The notes under the pieces: model-generated | Database searches by the model: none | Told to the model about the DNA's origin: nothing | Seen by the model: only the letters and a program-made list of their open reading frames with translations | Made by a program: the position numbers and the translations under genes | Shown: piece after piece, positions 1 to 11,994 of the stretch | How positions within the stretch are numbered: the stretch's first letter is position 1 | Layout of the letters: each line of letters starts with the position of its first letter | Assembly (NCBI RefSeq): GCF_963924675.1 | Contig: NC_089238.1 | Location: 44,286,879 to 44,350,878 of the forward strand | Source of the DNA: Phocoena phocoena | Taxonomy: Eukaryota > Chordata > Mammalia > Artiodactyla > Phocoenidae | Direction of reading: 5' to 3' | Length of the DNA stretch: 64,000 nucleotides

Positions 1-159
1 TACATCTTTAGTATTGCTTTCAATAACGGCTGCGGATAGTAAAATTTCTCTATAAAAAAATTTATATTACCTTATAAAAAGCTTTTAATGTCTGAAACTA
101 TTTTTTTTTCACCCTCTCTCTTTTGCGATAGAATTCTAAGTTTACAGTTATTTTTTGCT

Positions 160-800
160 CCACATTTTGGTAATATTTTCTGTTACTACTGATGAGAAGT
201 CTGCTGTCAATCTGATTGTCCTTTGTAGACAGTGTATTTCTAGAAAGCATCTTTTATGTTTTTCTCTTTTTCCCTTAATGCTCTGTGGTTTCATTATAAT
301 GTGGGTCAAACTGAGATTATTTTTTTTAACTTCCAAATGATGCCTGCTGGGCCTTTGTAATCTGACGATTCATATTTTTCTGCATGTTTGGAAAATTCTC
401 AGCCATCATCTGTTCAAATATTGCTTCTTTAGTTTTCTCTATTCTCTTCTCCTGGTGCTTTCTATATTAGAGCTCTGCATTTTATCCTCCATATCTACTG
501 ACTTCTCTTTCATATCTTCCATCTTTTTATTTCTCTTACTGCACTTTGGGGGATTTCTTTCCCCTTATTTTGAAATTCACTAATTCTCTCTTTAGCTTTG
601 TCCAGGTAACTATTTACCCATTTAAATGGATTTTAAAATTACAACATCTGTTTTTTATGCCCAGACATTCATTTTAATATTTGCCTGTTTTATGATTTAT
701 GTTTTATTTTATCAGTGTTCTTCTTCTTCCCAGTAACTCTTTGGATACTTATAATCTAAAGTTCCTTTGAAATGTTTAGCTACCACTGTTTCCTAGGATG
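160..800 (-). repeat. Probable old L1M 5'-region fragment, antisense
   Basis: The plus strand is T-rich and contains phrases such as 'ggaaaattctcagccatc' near 390 and 'attcactaattctctc' near 576. I associate these with the antisense of the 5' region of old mammalian L1M elements. No frame is open and no domain can be read. The identification rests on remembered consensus text, and the edges are approximate. A different ancient repeat is possible. Confidence 0.42.
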
Positions 801-829
801 AAATGTCTCTGTAAGTTATCTTTATTGAT

Positions 830-2590
830 ATCATACATTTTTAAAAGTAGTTTTCATATAAAAGAGAAACGTGTGTGTGTGTAATATAACATATATCCAT
901 GTACATACTACCCAGCTTGAGAAATAGAACGCACCAGTATGTTAAAAGCACCTATGTATTGCTCCCACTTATGTATTTTATCCCACTTGCTTTCCTCAGA
1001 GTTAACCACCATACTGAAATTTGTTTTAATGAGTCCCCTACTTTTCTTTATAGTTTTTCCAACTATATTTGGATTCCTAAATGACAGAGTCTTTAGTTTT
1101 GCTTGATATTGAACTTGATGTGCATGGAACCATCTTGCATATATTCTTCTGTGCTTGCCTCTTTAATATATTTACAATCATGTTTGTAAATTTCAGTCAT
1201 GGTGGTAAATATAGCTGTACTTTCATTTTCATTTCCACTGCCGTATAATATTTATCCATTCCATTATTGATGGAAAATTAGGCTCTTTAATGGTTTATGT
1301 TGCTATAAATAATGCTGCTAAGAAAATTTTGCATATGTGATATATACACACATCTAGGCTATATTCTCTAAGCTCTGTTCACTTGGGAATAGGATTACTG
1401 GGTTGGAGAGTATGTGCATGTTCAGTTTTACTAGAAATTCCAAACTTATTTTCCAAAGTGCCTATACTGGTTTTGTTTTCACTAACAATATGCATAAATT
1501 CCTCTTGCTTGACATTCTGGCAACACTGAGATTTCTTAGGATTTTAAAATACTGTCATTATTTTATGGGTCTCTTGAGTCTGAATTGATATCTTTTGGTT
1601 TTAATTTGCAGTTACATCATTAATAATAAGATTGTCATGTGTTGATGAACATTTGTGTTTTCTCTTTGATGTGCTCTTCTCTTTTGCAGATATTTCATTT
1701 CTGATTGATTTGTGGGGGTTATTTAAATAGTCTGCATATGACTTCTTTGTTGGATGTATATGTATGCATATTACAGACATCTTTTCTTCGGTTATGGCTT
1801 ATCTTTAAAAGCTTTTTAAATTGTTCCTTGTTTTACAAAAGTTCTTAATTTGCTGTGGTCCAATTATCAATCTTTGTTTTTTAAATGGTACTTTGGTCTT
1901 TTGATTAAGAAATCTTTCCCAGTGTAATATAAAAATTCTGTTACAGATTGTCTTCTAAAACTTTTGTAGTTTGTCTGTCACATTTAGGACTGTTATCTAC
2001 CTGGCAGTGATTTCAGTATATGGTGAGAAACAGGGAACCAGTTTGATCTTTTTCCATATTGAAACCCAACTGTCCCATTGTGGGACTGCTTAGACATTTT
2101 CTCATTGATCATCAATGCCAGCTATGTTAAAAATGAAGTTTTCATAATCAATGGGTCTATTTCTGAGTTCTCTCTTTTGTTTCTTGGTCTGTGTACTGTG
2201 ACCACTGTGTGTTTATCTCGGCTTTAATAAGTGTTGGTGTTTGGAAGACGATTTTTGGTAGGACAATCCCCCTAACTTGTTCTTCTTCATGAGTATATTG
2301 GCCATTCTTTGCTCTTTGCTTTTCCATGTACATTTTATCATCACTTATCAAATTCAAGGAAAAAGCTATTGAAATTTTTTACATTTATAGATTAATTTGG
2401 GGAGAATTACTCTCTTTAAAATATAGTACGAACGTTTCTTTCTTTATACATGCACTACTATCCCTCCATTTATTTATATTGATATCTTACTGTCTTTTAA
2501 TAAAGTCTTATTTTCTTTTATAAATCTTATATATTTTGCTGTATTTATTACATATACGTCTTGTGTTGATATTATAAATGGCTTATTTAT
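830..2590 (-). repeat. Old L1M 3' half, antisense
   Basis: Read on the minus strand this is the end of ORF2 followed by the 3'UTR of an old L1. Recognisable antisense landmarks are the 'acccagcttgagaaatag' 3'UTR phrase near 909, a 'tgctataaataatgctgc' block near 1300, the 'aagaaatctttcccagtg' block near 1908 and the 'gaaacccaactgtccc' block near 2060. Stops occur throughout all frames, so it is a fossil. A short GT run sits at 870-884. Confidence 0.75.
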
Positions 2591-2930
2591 TTTACTGGTA
2601 AATACTTTAAATATATAGGTAAGAATAGAGAATAATGTAATGAACAACTATGGACCTATTCCCAGCTTTGTATAATATTACCACTATGACTGATTTCCTG
2701 CTGCTGCTATTTCTCCTCCAATTAAGCATTATAAATACAATTACTGTTCCCACTGTGATCCTCTCCTATCTCATTCTCTTCCCTCCCTCCTTCTCTAGTG
2801 TTTCACACATCCAGTGTTTTCATTCTTATACATGTTTTTATATTTCCACTATATGTTTATGTATTTGCTAGCAATATAAAGTATTATTGTATTTTATAAT
2901 GTGAATGGCTTGATGTCCTTTATTAAAACA
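2591..2930 (-). repeat. Probable L1M 3'UTR fragment, antisense
   Basis: The text resembles the antisense of an old L1 3'UTR, including an 'atgaacaactatggacc' phrase near 2640. It may continue the preceding fragment or be a second copy. It has no coding content. Confidence 0.45.
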
Positions 2931-4040
2931 ATAGTTTAATATTATTATATTAGTAGAAATAGTCTCTAAAGAAGGTCTTTCTACCTACAGTATTGGTAAT
3001 TTGTATTTTGCTCCTAGGTTCTAGCTAAAACATTGCATCTTTGGAACTTATACTGTTTTCCTCTTTGAGAAACCTCTAGAGAGAGGAAGGTATAACATTT
3101 TCAAATGAAGGAATATATTTGAGCATAATCATGTATGTTTCCCACAGACATTTCCATATCATATGAGAAATATTTGAGTTAATTATTTTAACTATAACTC
3201 AATGAGATGAAATTTTGCTACCATTGATTTTAGGCATTTTTAGCTCTTGCCTCATTCACCCGTAGCCCAATTTCTTAAACACTTGGCCAAAATAAATAAA
3301 TGATAGACAAATAAAATGTAACCTAAATTATGCATAGTATATTCCAAGTCCACAGAACCAAGATCAGTCTGGTTTTATACATAAATTTTCTCTTTAGCTT
3401 TGACACTGAAGATAGAGAAGAAAGGCAAAAGTAGTCACTTTTTTGGTTGGATAATTGCTGATGACTGGAAGTAAATTGAAGAATTTTCTTTATTTATTTT
3501 GAAGTCTGGTTCAGCTCTCCCTGGTTGTGGATGTATCCTTTCCCAAAGTTTAAACAAATTCAAGTGATGTTTTGCCTACTTTGAGCTAAGTATCAACCCA
3601 TGTCCATGTTCAAGAAATGACACATGGATACATGTTTGCTTTTTTTACCTACTAATGTAATGCTTATTTATATGACTATAGGGACTAATTACTGTCCTGC
3701 CTGAAAAGAGTATAATAGTTTACCCATGGATGAAGGAAATAAATATGAGACTTAAGTGGAGTACTTCAAGGAGAACTTAAGAATTCATAAGACTTCTGTC
3801 ACAATGCTTTTTCTGTATTAATGGTACTATTAGAACAAATGAATCAAACAAGGACTATTTATCTTATGGGTGATTTTAATAAGACAAGTTTAGGTCCTTT
3901 ATACAAAGACTCATCAAGATGGTAATTCAGTTTTTGTAGCCTTTTATAAAATATGCTGCCCCAAGAGTGATAGAATTTGTATTTCTATTTATTAAAATAG
4001 AAAAGATATTTAAACTACACTGCAAAAAAGTTAGTTTCAT
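2931..4040. other. Unassigned AT-rich sequence
   Basis: I see no gene, no tRNA-like element and no clear repeat. The only open frames are short and unremarkable. The final bases before 4041 resemble the flank on the far side of the following L1 and may be its TSD. Confidence 0.5.
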
Positions 4041-7000
4041 AGGATAGATCCCATGCTAAGCCAAAAAACAAGCCTAGTAAATTTAAGAAAACTGAAATCA
4101 TATCAAGCACCTTTTCCAACTACGTTATGAGACTAGAAATCAACTAAAAGAAAAAAACTGCAGAAGACACAAACACGTGGAGGCTAAATAATATATTACT
4201 AAACAACAAGTTGATCACTGAATAAATCAAAGAGGAAATCAAAAAATACCTAGAGACACATGAAAACAAAAACACAATGATCCAAAACCTATGGGACTCA
4301 GCAAAAGCAGTTCTAAGAGGGAACTTTATAGTGATACAAGCTTACCTCAGAAAACAAGAAAGATCTCAAATAAACAACCTAAGCTTACCCTAAAGGAACT
4401 ACAGAAGCTACAAACAAAACCCAAAGTTAGTAAAAGGAAAGAAATCATAAAGATCAGAGCAGAAATAAATGAAACAGAGATTTAAAAAAGTAGAAAAGAT
4501 AAATGAAACTAAAATCTGTTCTTTGAAAAAATAAACAAAATTGATAAACCCTTACAGACTCATCAAGGAAAAACAAGGAAAGGGCCCAAATCAATGAAAT
4601 CAGAAGTGAAAAAGGAGAAGTTAGAACCAACATCACAGAAATACAAAGGATTACTTTTGTATTTCATTTTTTTTGTATTGAGACTACTATGAACTATTTT
4701 GTTTTAAGAGACTACTCTGAACAGCTATATGCCAAATCAGAAATGAAAAAGGAGACATTAGAACCAACACCACAGAAATACAAAAGATTGCTTTTGTACT
4801 TTTTTGTATTAAGAGACTATTATGAACAACTATATGCCATTAAAATGGACAACCTAGAAGAAATGGACAAATTCTTAGAAATGTACAATCTCCTAAGACT
4901 GAACCAGGAAGAAATAGAAATAATGAAAAGACCAATTACCAGTAATGAAATTGATTCAGTAATTTTAAAACTCCCAAGAAACAAGAGTCCAGGACCAGAT
5001 GGCTTCACAGGTGAATTCTACCAAACATTTAGAGAAGAATTAAGACCTATTCTAATCAAACTATTCCAAAAAATTGCAGAGGAAGGAACACTTCTGAACT
5101 CATTCTGTGAGGCCACTATCATCCTGATATCAAAACCAGACAAAGATATCACAAAAAAATTAAATTATAGGCCAGTATCACTGATGAACATAGATGTAAA
5201 AATCCTCAATAAAATATTAGCAATCCAAAGCCATCAATACATTAAAAGGATCACACACCATGATCAAATGTGATTTATCCCAGGGATGCAAGGATTTCTC
5301 AGTATCTGCAAATCAATCAAGTATGATACACCATATTAACAACAATAAAAGAAGAATAAAACAATATGATCATCTAAATATATGCAGAAAAAACTTTTGA
5401 CAAAATTCAACATGCATTTATGATAAAAACTCTCCAGGAAGTGGGCATAGAGGGAACACATCTCAATGTAATAAGGGCCATATGGCAAACCCATAGCTAA
5501 CATCATACTCAAGGATGAAAAGCTGAAAGCATTTCCTATAAGATCAGGAACAAGACAAGGATGCCCACTCTTGCCACTTTTGTTCAACATAGTATTGGAA
5601 GTCCTAGCCATGGCAATCAGAGAAGAAAAAGAAATAAAAGGAATCCAAATTGGAAAGGAAGAAGTAAAACTGTCACTGTTTGCATATGATATGATACTAT
5701 ACATAGAAAATCCTAAAGACACTACCAGAAAACTACTAGAGCTCATCAATGAATTTGGTAAATTTGCAGAATACAGATTAGTATACAGAAAAATGTTGCA
5801 TTTCTATACACTAACAATCAACTATCAGAAAGAGAAATTAAGGAAAATCCCATCTACCATCACATCAAAAAGAATAAGATACTTAGGAGTAAAATTACCT
5901 AAAGAGGTAAAAGACGTATACTTGAAAAACTAAGACACTGGTGAAAGAAATTGAATACGACACAAAAGGATGGAACGATATACCATATTCTTGGATTGGA
6001 AGAATCAATATTGTTAAAATGACCAAACTACCCAAGGCAATCTACAGATTCATTGCAATCCCTATCAAAATACCAATGGCATTTTTCACAGAACTGGAAC
6101 AAATAATTTTTTAAAAATTTGTATGGAAATGCAAGAGACCCTGAATAGCCAAAACAATCTTTAAAAAGAAGAATGGAGCTGGAAGTATCATGTCCTCTGA
6201 CTTCAGACTATACTACAAAGCTACAGTAATCTAAACAGCATGGAACTGGCACAAAAACAGGCACACAGATCAATGGAACAGAATAGAGCCCAGAAATAAA
6301 CCCACACTGTTATGGTCAATTAACCTATGATGAAGGAGACAAGAATATACAATGGAGAAGAGACAGTCTCTTCAATAAGTGGTGCTGGGAAAGCTGGACA
6401 GCTACATGCAAAAGAATGAAATTAAAACATTCTTTATCACCATATATGAACAAACAAAAAAGCCCTCCAAATGGATTAAAGAACTAAATGTGAGACTGGA
6501 AACTATAAAAGTCCTAGAGGAAAACAGGCAGAACACTCTTTGATATAAATCATATAAATTTTTTTTTGGATCCTTCTCCTAAAGCAAAGGAAATAAAAAC
6601 AAAAATAAACAAATGGAACCTAATTGAACTTAAAAGCTCTTGCAAAGCAAAGGAAACCATTGACAAAACAAAAATACAACCTACCGAATGGGAGAAAACA
6701 CTTGCAAATGATATGACTGATAAGGGGTTAATATCCAAAATATATAAACAGCTCATACAACTCAACATCAAAAAAACAACTCAATTGAAAAGCGGGCAGA
6801 AGGGGCTTCCCTGGTGGCGCAGTGGTTGAGAGTCCACCTGCCGATGCAGGGGACACGGGTTTGTGCCCTGGTCTGGGAAGATCCCACGTGCCGCAGAGCA
6901 GCTAGACCCGTGAGCCATGGCCACTAAGCCTGCGCGTCCGGAGCCTGTGCTCCACAACGGGAAAGGCCACAACAGTGAGAGGCCCGCATACCACACACAA

Positions 7001-7590
7001 AAAAAAAGAAAAGAAAAATGGGCAGAAGACCTGAATAGACATTTTTCCAAAGAGGACATACAGATGGCCAACAGGCACATGAAAATATGCTTAACATCAC
7101 TAATCATTAGGGAAATGCAGATCAAAACCACAATGAGATATCACCTCACACCTGTCAGAATGGCTATCATCAAAAAGAGTACAAATAACAAATGTTGGCA
7201 AGAATGTGGAGAAAAGGGAACCCTAATACACTGTTGGTGGGAATGTAAATTGGTACAGACACTATGGAAAATAATATGGAGGTTTCTCAAAAAACTAAAA
7301 ACAGAACTACCATATGACCCAGCAGGTCTACTCCTGGGTATATATCTGAAGAAAACAAAAATGCTCTTTTTAAAAGATACATGCATCCCAATGCATTACT
7401 TGCAGTTGCCAAGATAAGGAGGCAACCTAAATGTCCATCAATAGATGAATATGATAGAGTGGATGAGGTATATATATACAATGGACTACTACTCAGCCAT
7501 AAAAAAAAGAATGAAATTTTTTTCATTGTGCAACAACATGGGTGGACTTGGAGGGCATTATGCTAAGTGAAATAAAACACACAGAGAAAG
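4041..7590 (+). pseudogene. Decayed L1 ORF2 (endonuclease/reverse transcriptase)
   Basis: L1 ORF2p normally nicks target DNA and reverse-transcribes L1 RNA at the nick. Pieces remain in several frames. 4689-5273 carries the region before and into RT, with '[15 protein letters not shown]' and '[18 protein letters not shown]' recognisable. 5571-5933 carries the RT active-site block. The catalytic FADD motif reads FAYD, with a TAT codon at 5685-5687 replacing the first aspartate codon. 6917-7417 and 7381-7566 hold C-terminal pieces, including a Cys-rich stretch with '[18 protein letters not shown]'. Stops, frameshifts, the duplication at 4601-4840 and the SINE at 6803 all rule out function. Confidence 0.9.
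6803..7019 (+). mobile_element. CHR-type SINE (short form) inside L1
   Basis: This tRNA-Glu-derived SINE opens 'ggcttccctggtggcgcagt' and ends in an A-rich tail at about 7000-7018. Its pol III A box lies in 'tggcgcagtggttgaga'. The B-box region reads 'gggtttgtgccctgg', diverged from the canonical form. A 9-bp TSD 'gggcagaag' flanks it at 6794-6802 and 7020-7028. The target is L1 ORF2 sequence, so this SINE is younger than the host L1. Confidence 0.95.
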
Positions 7591-7930
7591 ATAAATGCTG
7601 TATGATATCACTTATATGTAGAATCTAAAAAATGCAACAAACTAGTGTACATAACAAAAAAAGCAGACTTACAGATACAGAGAACAAACTAGTGGTTACC
7701 AGTGGGGAGAGGGAAGGGGGAGGGGCAATATAGGGGTAGGAGACTAAGAGGTACAAACTATTATGTATAAAGATAAGGTACAAGGATATATTGTACAGCA
7801 CAGGGAATATAGCCAATATTTTATAATAACTATAAATGGATTATAACCTTTAAAAATTGTGAATCACTGTATTGTACACTTGTAACATATAATATTGTAC
7901 CTCAACTATACTTCAGTTTAAAAACGTTGT

Positions 7931-8640
7931 TTCAGAAGAAGGTAACAAAATCAGAGATGTGAAATTATTCTAGAAGATAAAATAGAAGATGGCTGTTTAG
8001 AGAACCATAAATAGAGTCACACTATTGTAGTTCTGAACACAGAGGGTAACTTTAATTTTAAATTCTGGAGAATTCAAACATTTTATGCAAGGCAAGGTCA
8101 ATATTTTTATTTTACTTCCTGAAAATTGCTTTTATCTGTGTTTTTGACACAGTGAAAACACCACAATAACAAGTTCTGACTGCTAGCTTTCATGACTACA
8201 CTGTGTATGTGGTCATGAAACAGTTCGTGTACCATTCCTTTTATTCTCCATCCTAGATACAGAACAAAGGATACATGGCACCTTGGATAGAATCTGCAGC
8301 CTCAAAGAAAGATGCCTGAGTTTGGGTAACTTTATCAGTAAATAGAGACTCCTATTAGCTTGTCCATCTGTACCTTTTTAATCCCTTTAGGTATATATAT
8401 AGCAAAGGAGTTGCCATGTTTGCTTTAGACACAACTGTAAGGGTAAAGAGAAAATGGTCACAGAAGCTCTTTGATTTTTCTGGCTATCCCATGTAAACAA
8501 TGGCCTGCTTCCTCAAAGGAGACTCCGTATGTATGAAAGCCAAACTGTAACCTATCAAGGACCTCTGACTTCAATCCTTTTTGCTTTTCTTCTTGTTATT
8601 TAATGATATTTCCTACCTTTTTTTTTTTCTTTTAACTTAA
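7931..8640. other. Unassigned sequence
   Basis: No gene or repeat family is recognised. Composition is AT-rich and open frames are short. A poly-T run lies near 8617-8628. Confidence 0.5.
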
Positions 8641-8650
8641 ATATTTTGGG

Positions 8651-8777
8651 GGGAATTCCCTGGTGGTCCAGTGGTTAGGACTCCATACTGTCACTGCCGA
8701 GGGCCCAGGTTTGATCCCTGGTCAGGGAACTAAAATCCCATAAGCCACACAGCACAGCCAAATATATATATTTTTTT
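8651..8777 (+). mobile_element. CHR-1-like tRNA-Glu SINE (~120 bp)
   Basis: The 5' part follows a tRNA-Glu gene closely. 'ccctggtggtccagtggtta' matches the D-arm and A-box half, and 'ggtttgatccctggtcaggg' matches the T-arm and acceptor half. It ends 'cacagccaaatata' with an AT tail. This is the short, older tRNA-like class, lacking the GC-rich 3' body of the ~200-bp elements. Flanking 'aaatatttt'-type text may be a TSD but is too low in complexity to be sure. Confidence 0.88.
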
Positions 8778-8799
8778 GAATAGGGAATGTTTCCACAGT

Positions 8800-9260
8800 A
8801 TTAAATTCTAAAGGGGAAAACAGTACTAAGTGAAACATAATACTACCCTTGTATCCAAACCACGTAGGCCTCTTCTCCAGAAGCAACCACTATCACCAGT
8901 TTCTGGTGTGTGTTTCCAAGATATTTTATGTGTATGTGAATATATAAAAATATACACTCACACACACATTTTTTAAAAACTACACACCTACACATATTAT
9001 AGTATTCCTTTTATATTGTTACGCACCTTGCCTTTTTAACTTGACATCTCAGATCATACCACAATAGTTCCTATAAAATTGCTACATTAAAAAAAAAATG
9101 AAGCATAGCATTTTGTTACATAGATGTCTTTATCTAAACGGTTCCTTCATTTCTGACATTTAAGTTATTTTTAGGTTTTTTAAATTATGAATTCCGTTAC
9201 AATGGCTATCACTACATGGTGATGATTTTTATATATGTATATCTAGGAACTACAAGGTTT
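8800..9260 (-). repeat. Old L1M 3' region, antisense
   Basis: Antisense phrases of an old L1 3'UTR and terminal ORF2 are present, including 'ccagaagcaaccactatcacc' near 8878 and 'gcaccttgcctttttaac' near 9024. There is no coding content. It may belong with the antisense L1M at 9660-11150. Confidence 0.6.
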
Positions 9261-9302
9261 AAATGTATGTGCATTTCTCTGGTTTTCTCTTACTGCTATG
9301 TT

Positions 9303-9409
9303 TTTCTGTTTCATATATTTATTATGAAATATATGAAATATATTGAAATATATTATATATGAAATATAATGAATATATTCATTATATTTCTGTTTCATAT
9401 ATTTATTAT
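9303..9409. repeat. AT-rich palindrome between direct repeats
   Basis: Positions 9361-9390 form a perfect 30-bp palindrome ('gaaatataatgaata' followed by its reverse complement). A 23-bp direct repeat beginning 'tttctgtttcatatat' occurs at 9303-9325 and 9387-9409. A local duplication followed by slippage in AT-rich DNA is the simplest explanation. Confidence 0.8.
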
Positions 9410-9430
9410 TTCCTCCTCTCTGCTTTCTTT

Positions 9431-9643
9431 TTTTTTTTTTTTTTTTTTTTTTGCGGTACGCGGGCTTCTCACTGTTGTAGCCTCTCCTGTCGCGGAGCAC
9501 AGGCTCCGGACGCGCAGGCTCAGCAGCCATGGCTCACAGGCCCAGCCGCTCCACGGCACGTGGGATCTTCCCAGACCGGGGCACGAACCCATGTCCCCTG
9601 CATCGGTAGGCGGACTCTCAACCACTGCGCCACCAGGGAAGCC
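9431..9643 (-). mobile_element. CHR-type SINE (short form), antisense
   Basis: On the plus strand it starts with a ~22-base poly-T tail, then 'gcggtacgcgggc', and ends 'ccaccagggaagcc'. A perfect 13-bp TSD 'ctctgctttcttt' lies at 9418-9430 and 9644-9656. The clean TSD and long homopolymer tail suggest a fairly recent insertion. Confidence 0.97.
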
Positions 9644-9659
9644 CTCTGCTTTCTTTGAT

Positions 9660-11150
9660 TTAAATTTGTGTGCTTTTTTTTCCACTTTTTAAGATAGAAG
9701 CTTAGATGATTGATTTTGAATTTTTTTTTCTAATTAAAGCATTTAGAGCTATGGATTGCACTTCAAACACTGCTTTAGCTGCATCCTAAATTTTTCATAT
9801 GTTGTGTTTTTATTATTATTTCAAAACATTTTATGATTTTCCTGTAATTTCTTATTTGACATATGTGTTATTTAGAAATATGTTGTTTTAAATGTCAGCA
9901 CTTGGGGCTTTTTGAGATATCTTTGTGTGATTGCCTTCTAATTTGATTTGGTTTTGGTCACAACACAAACTGTATATTTTCAATCTTTTAAAATTTGTGA
10001 CTTCTCAAAATTCATTGAGACACAGCATATGAATTGGTGGATGTTCCTTCTGCACTTGAAAAGAATGTATATCCTGCAGTTTATGGGTTTACTCTACTTA
10101 ACAGTTAATTAGGTCAATTTGGTTTTTCAAGTTTTCTATTTCATTTATTGTCTAATTTTCCTATCAAATACTAACAAAGGGATATTAAAATCTCTAATTA
10201 TGATTGTGGGTTTGTCTATATCTTTATTTCTGTCAGTATTTGGAAATGTATTTTGAAGCTCTCTTAAGAGTTGGATGCATGTTTACCATTGTTATGTCAT
10301 CTTAATGAATTGATCTTTTATTATTATGAAATGTCTTTATCTCTGATAATATTCCTTGTTCTGAAGTCTATTTTGTCTGATCTGAATATAACCAATTTAG
10401 CTTTCTTATGTTTAATGCTTGCATGGTATGTTTTTTTCTGTTCTTTTACTGTTAATCTATCTGTATTTTTATGTTTAATGTGTGCTCCTTGTAAGTATTG
10501 GTCCTTGTGTTTTTTATTGTCAGACAGTTTCTGACTTTTAATGGGAATGTTTTGTCCACTTATATTTAATTTAACTTTGAATAAGCCTTTGGTTAAGCCT
10601 ACCATCTTGCTATTTGTTTTCTTTTAAGACCTGCTTAAAAGGTCTTTTCTCTGTGGTTTTTTTTTTTTTTTTTTTGCTACCTTCCCTGCCTTTTGAATTA
10701 ATTCATAGTTTTTAATATGTGATTTTTTTCCTCTTTCAGCTTATTAGCCATATCTTTTGTATTATTATTTTCAGTGTTTACTCTAGGGTTTATAATTTAA
10801 TCTTTAGGTTATCACAATCTACCTTCAAATAATATACGACATCACATATAATTTTACACCCCCACCAGTCTTTGTTTTTGTTAAATTTTATTTATATCAC
10901 ATTATAAATCAACTTTACAATGTTCAAAGAAATTAAGATATGAAAGAAAATATATTTTGTATTTACCCATACATTTTTCATTTCCCATGCTCTTCATTCT
11001 TTGCTTAGATCTTGTATTGTCCTTCAGCCTAAAGAACTTTTTTTAACATTTCTTATAGTGCAAGTCTTCTGAAAACAAATTCTCTGAGCTTTTGTTTGTC
11101 TGGGATATGAAATTCTTAGAAAAACATCTTAATCAAACTGCAGATTTTAG
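9660..11150 (-). repeat. Old L1M, endonuclease half of ORF2 and upstream, antisense
   Basis: Minus-strand reading gives degraded L1 ORF2 N-terminal sequence. Antisense landmarks include 'gctgcatcctaaattttt' near 9780, the 'gaagtctattttgtctga' block near 10362 and 'tgctccttgtaagtattgg' near 10483. The part after about 10640 resembles sequence further upstream in old L1M elements. All frames are broken; the longest is 93 codons. Confidence 0.82.
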
Positions 11151-11476
11151 ACAACACCCTTGATGCTTCTAGATAAAATACCCAGTTTACTTGTTTTCCT
11201 TTACCCCCCTTTCTTCCTAGCTCCCTTTGAAGCCAAATGTTTCATTTCTAAATTACAAGATGACTCTAACCATCACATGATTTAGAATATGAGTTTCATT
11301 AACTCTCTCCAGACTACTTCACTTCATAGCCTCTCTCCTTTTTTTTATCATTCCTATTATTAGGAATACCAATCCATGTGAAATTCAATGTAGGTGACCT
11401 GCTTAAAATTAAAAGGTCTCTAGTCTCACCAACTTTGAAGATTTGGTCTGGTAGACCCAGCCATCTCATTGCACTA
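11151..11476. other. Unassigned spacer
   Basis: This short spacer lies between the L1M relic and the DNA transposon. No gene or clear repeat is seen. The last two bases (TA, 11475-11476) are the transposon's target duplication. Confidence 0.5.
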
Positions 11477-11710
11477 CAGTCTGCCCTCTGTATCTGTGGG
11501 TTCTGCATCAGTAGATTCAACCAACCACAGATTGAAAATATTCGAAAAAAAATTCCAGAAAGCTCTACAAAGCAAAACTTAAATTTGCCACACACTGCAG
11601 CTATGCAATACTATGCCATTTTATATGAGACTTGAGCATCCGTGGACTTTTGTATCCACGGGGGACCTGGAACCATACCCCCTTCCCCCATGGACACTGA
11701 GGGATGACTG
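11477..11710 (+). mobile_element. MER2-like Tigger (Tc1/mariner) non-autonomous DNA transposon
   Basis: It has terminal inverted repeats. The left end reads 'cagtctgccctctgtatc', and the right end reverse-complements to 'cagtcatccctcagtgtc'. TA dinucleotides flank both ends (11475-11476 and 11711-11712), as expected for Tc1/mariner elements. Inside the ends, subterminal 'tctgtgggttctgcatc' and 'ttgtatccacggggga' agree with the MER2 family as I remember it. At 234 bp it is shorter than the ~345 bp I recall for full MER2, so it probably has an internal deletion. There is no transposase frame. Confidence 0.85.
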
Positions 11711-11994
11711 TATAGGCCTTTTTAAGAAGAGGGAACACTAGCGCATGAAAAGGCACTCTGTAAGACTAGTAGAAGTATATTTTAAAATTTCCTGTAACAT
11801 TGTCTGCAGTGATTAAAAGTTCTATTCTTGTACATGAGCAGTTGAGGCCTTAAAGGAAATTTAAGGGAGGAGTTTTCAAGTTACACAATATTCATTTTCC
11901 TATTTTATAGTTAATATCTTTTATCTCTTGCTGTCAAGAAATAACTTTAGCAGAAGTATATACTAACCAATTTTATCTCCATCAACTTTAGGAG
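11711..11994. other. Unassigned sequence
   Basis: No gene or repeat recognised. Confidence 0.5.

Larger units (their letters stand above)
4041..7925 (+). mobile_element. L1 retrotransposon, 5'-truncated, with nested SINE
   Basis: This long plus-strand L1 starts inside the ORF2 endonuclease region and runs through reverse transcriptase, the C-terminal region and a 3'UTR that ends 'ctcaactatacttcag' near 7900. ORF1 and the 5'UTR are missing. A degenerate possible TSD is 'aaaagttagtttca' at 4026-4039 against 'aaaacgttgtttca' at 7921-7934, alignable with one gap on each side. Two later events are visible: a CHR SINE at 6803-7019 and a partial tandem duplication at 4601-4840. The 3' end type matches the L1 copies at 26.3-27.2 kb and 42.7-43.2 kb, unlike those at 21.8 and 61 kb. 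Confidence 0.93.

Noticed and set aside
6566..7417. Plus-strand frames that look like a fusion of L1 and unknown protein
   Set aside because: The frames at 6566-6829 and 6917-7417 simply run from L1 ORF2 into, or out of, the nested SINE.
8653..8735. tRNA-Glu-like sequence
   Set aside because: Both tRNA halves are visible, but the sequence continues into a SINE body and tail, and the stems carry mismatches; it is a SINE head, not a tRNA gene.
9395..9692. Several overlapping frames of about 100 codons on both strands
   Set aside because: They are GC-rich SINE sequence read in different frames; the poly-T tail gives phenylalanine or lysine runs.
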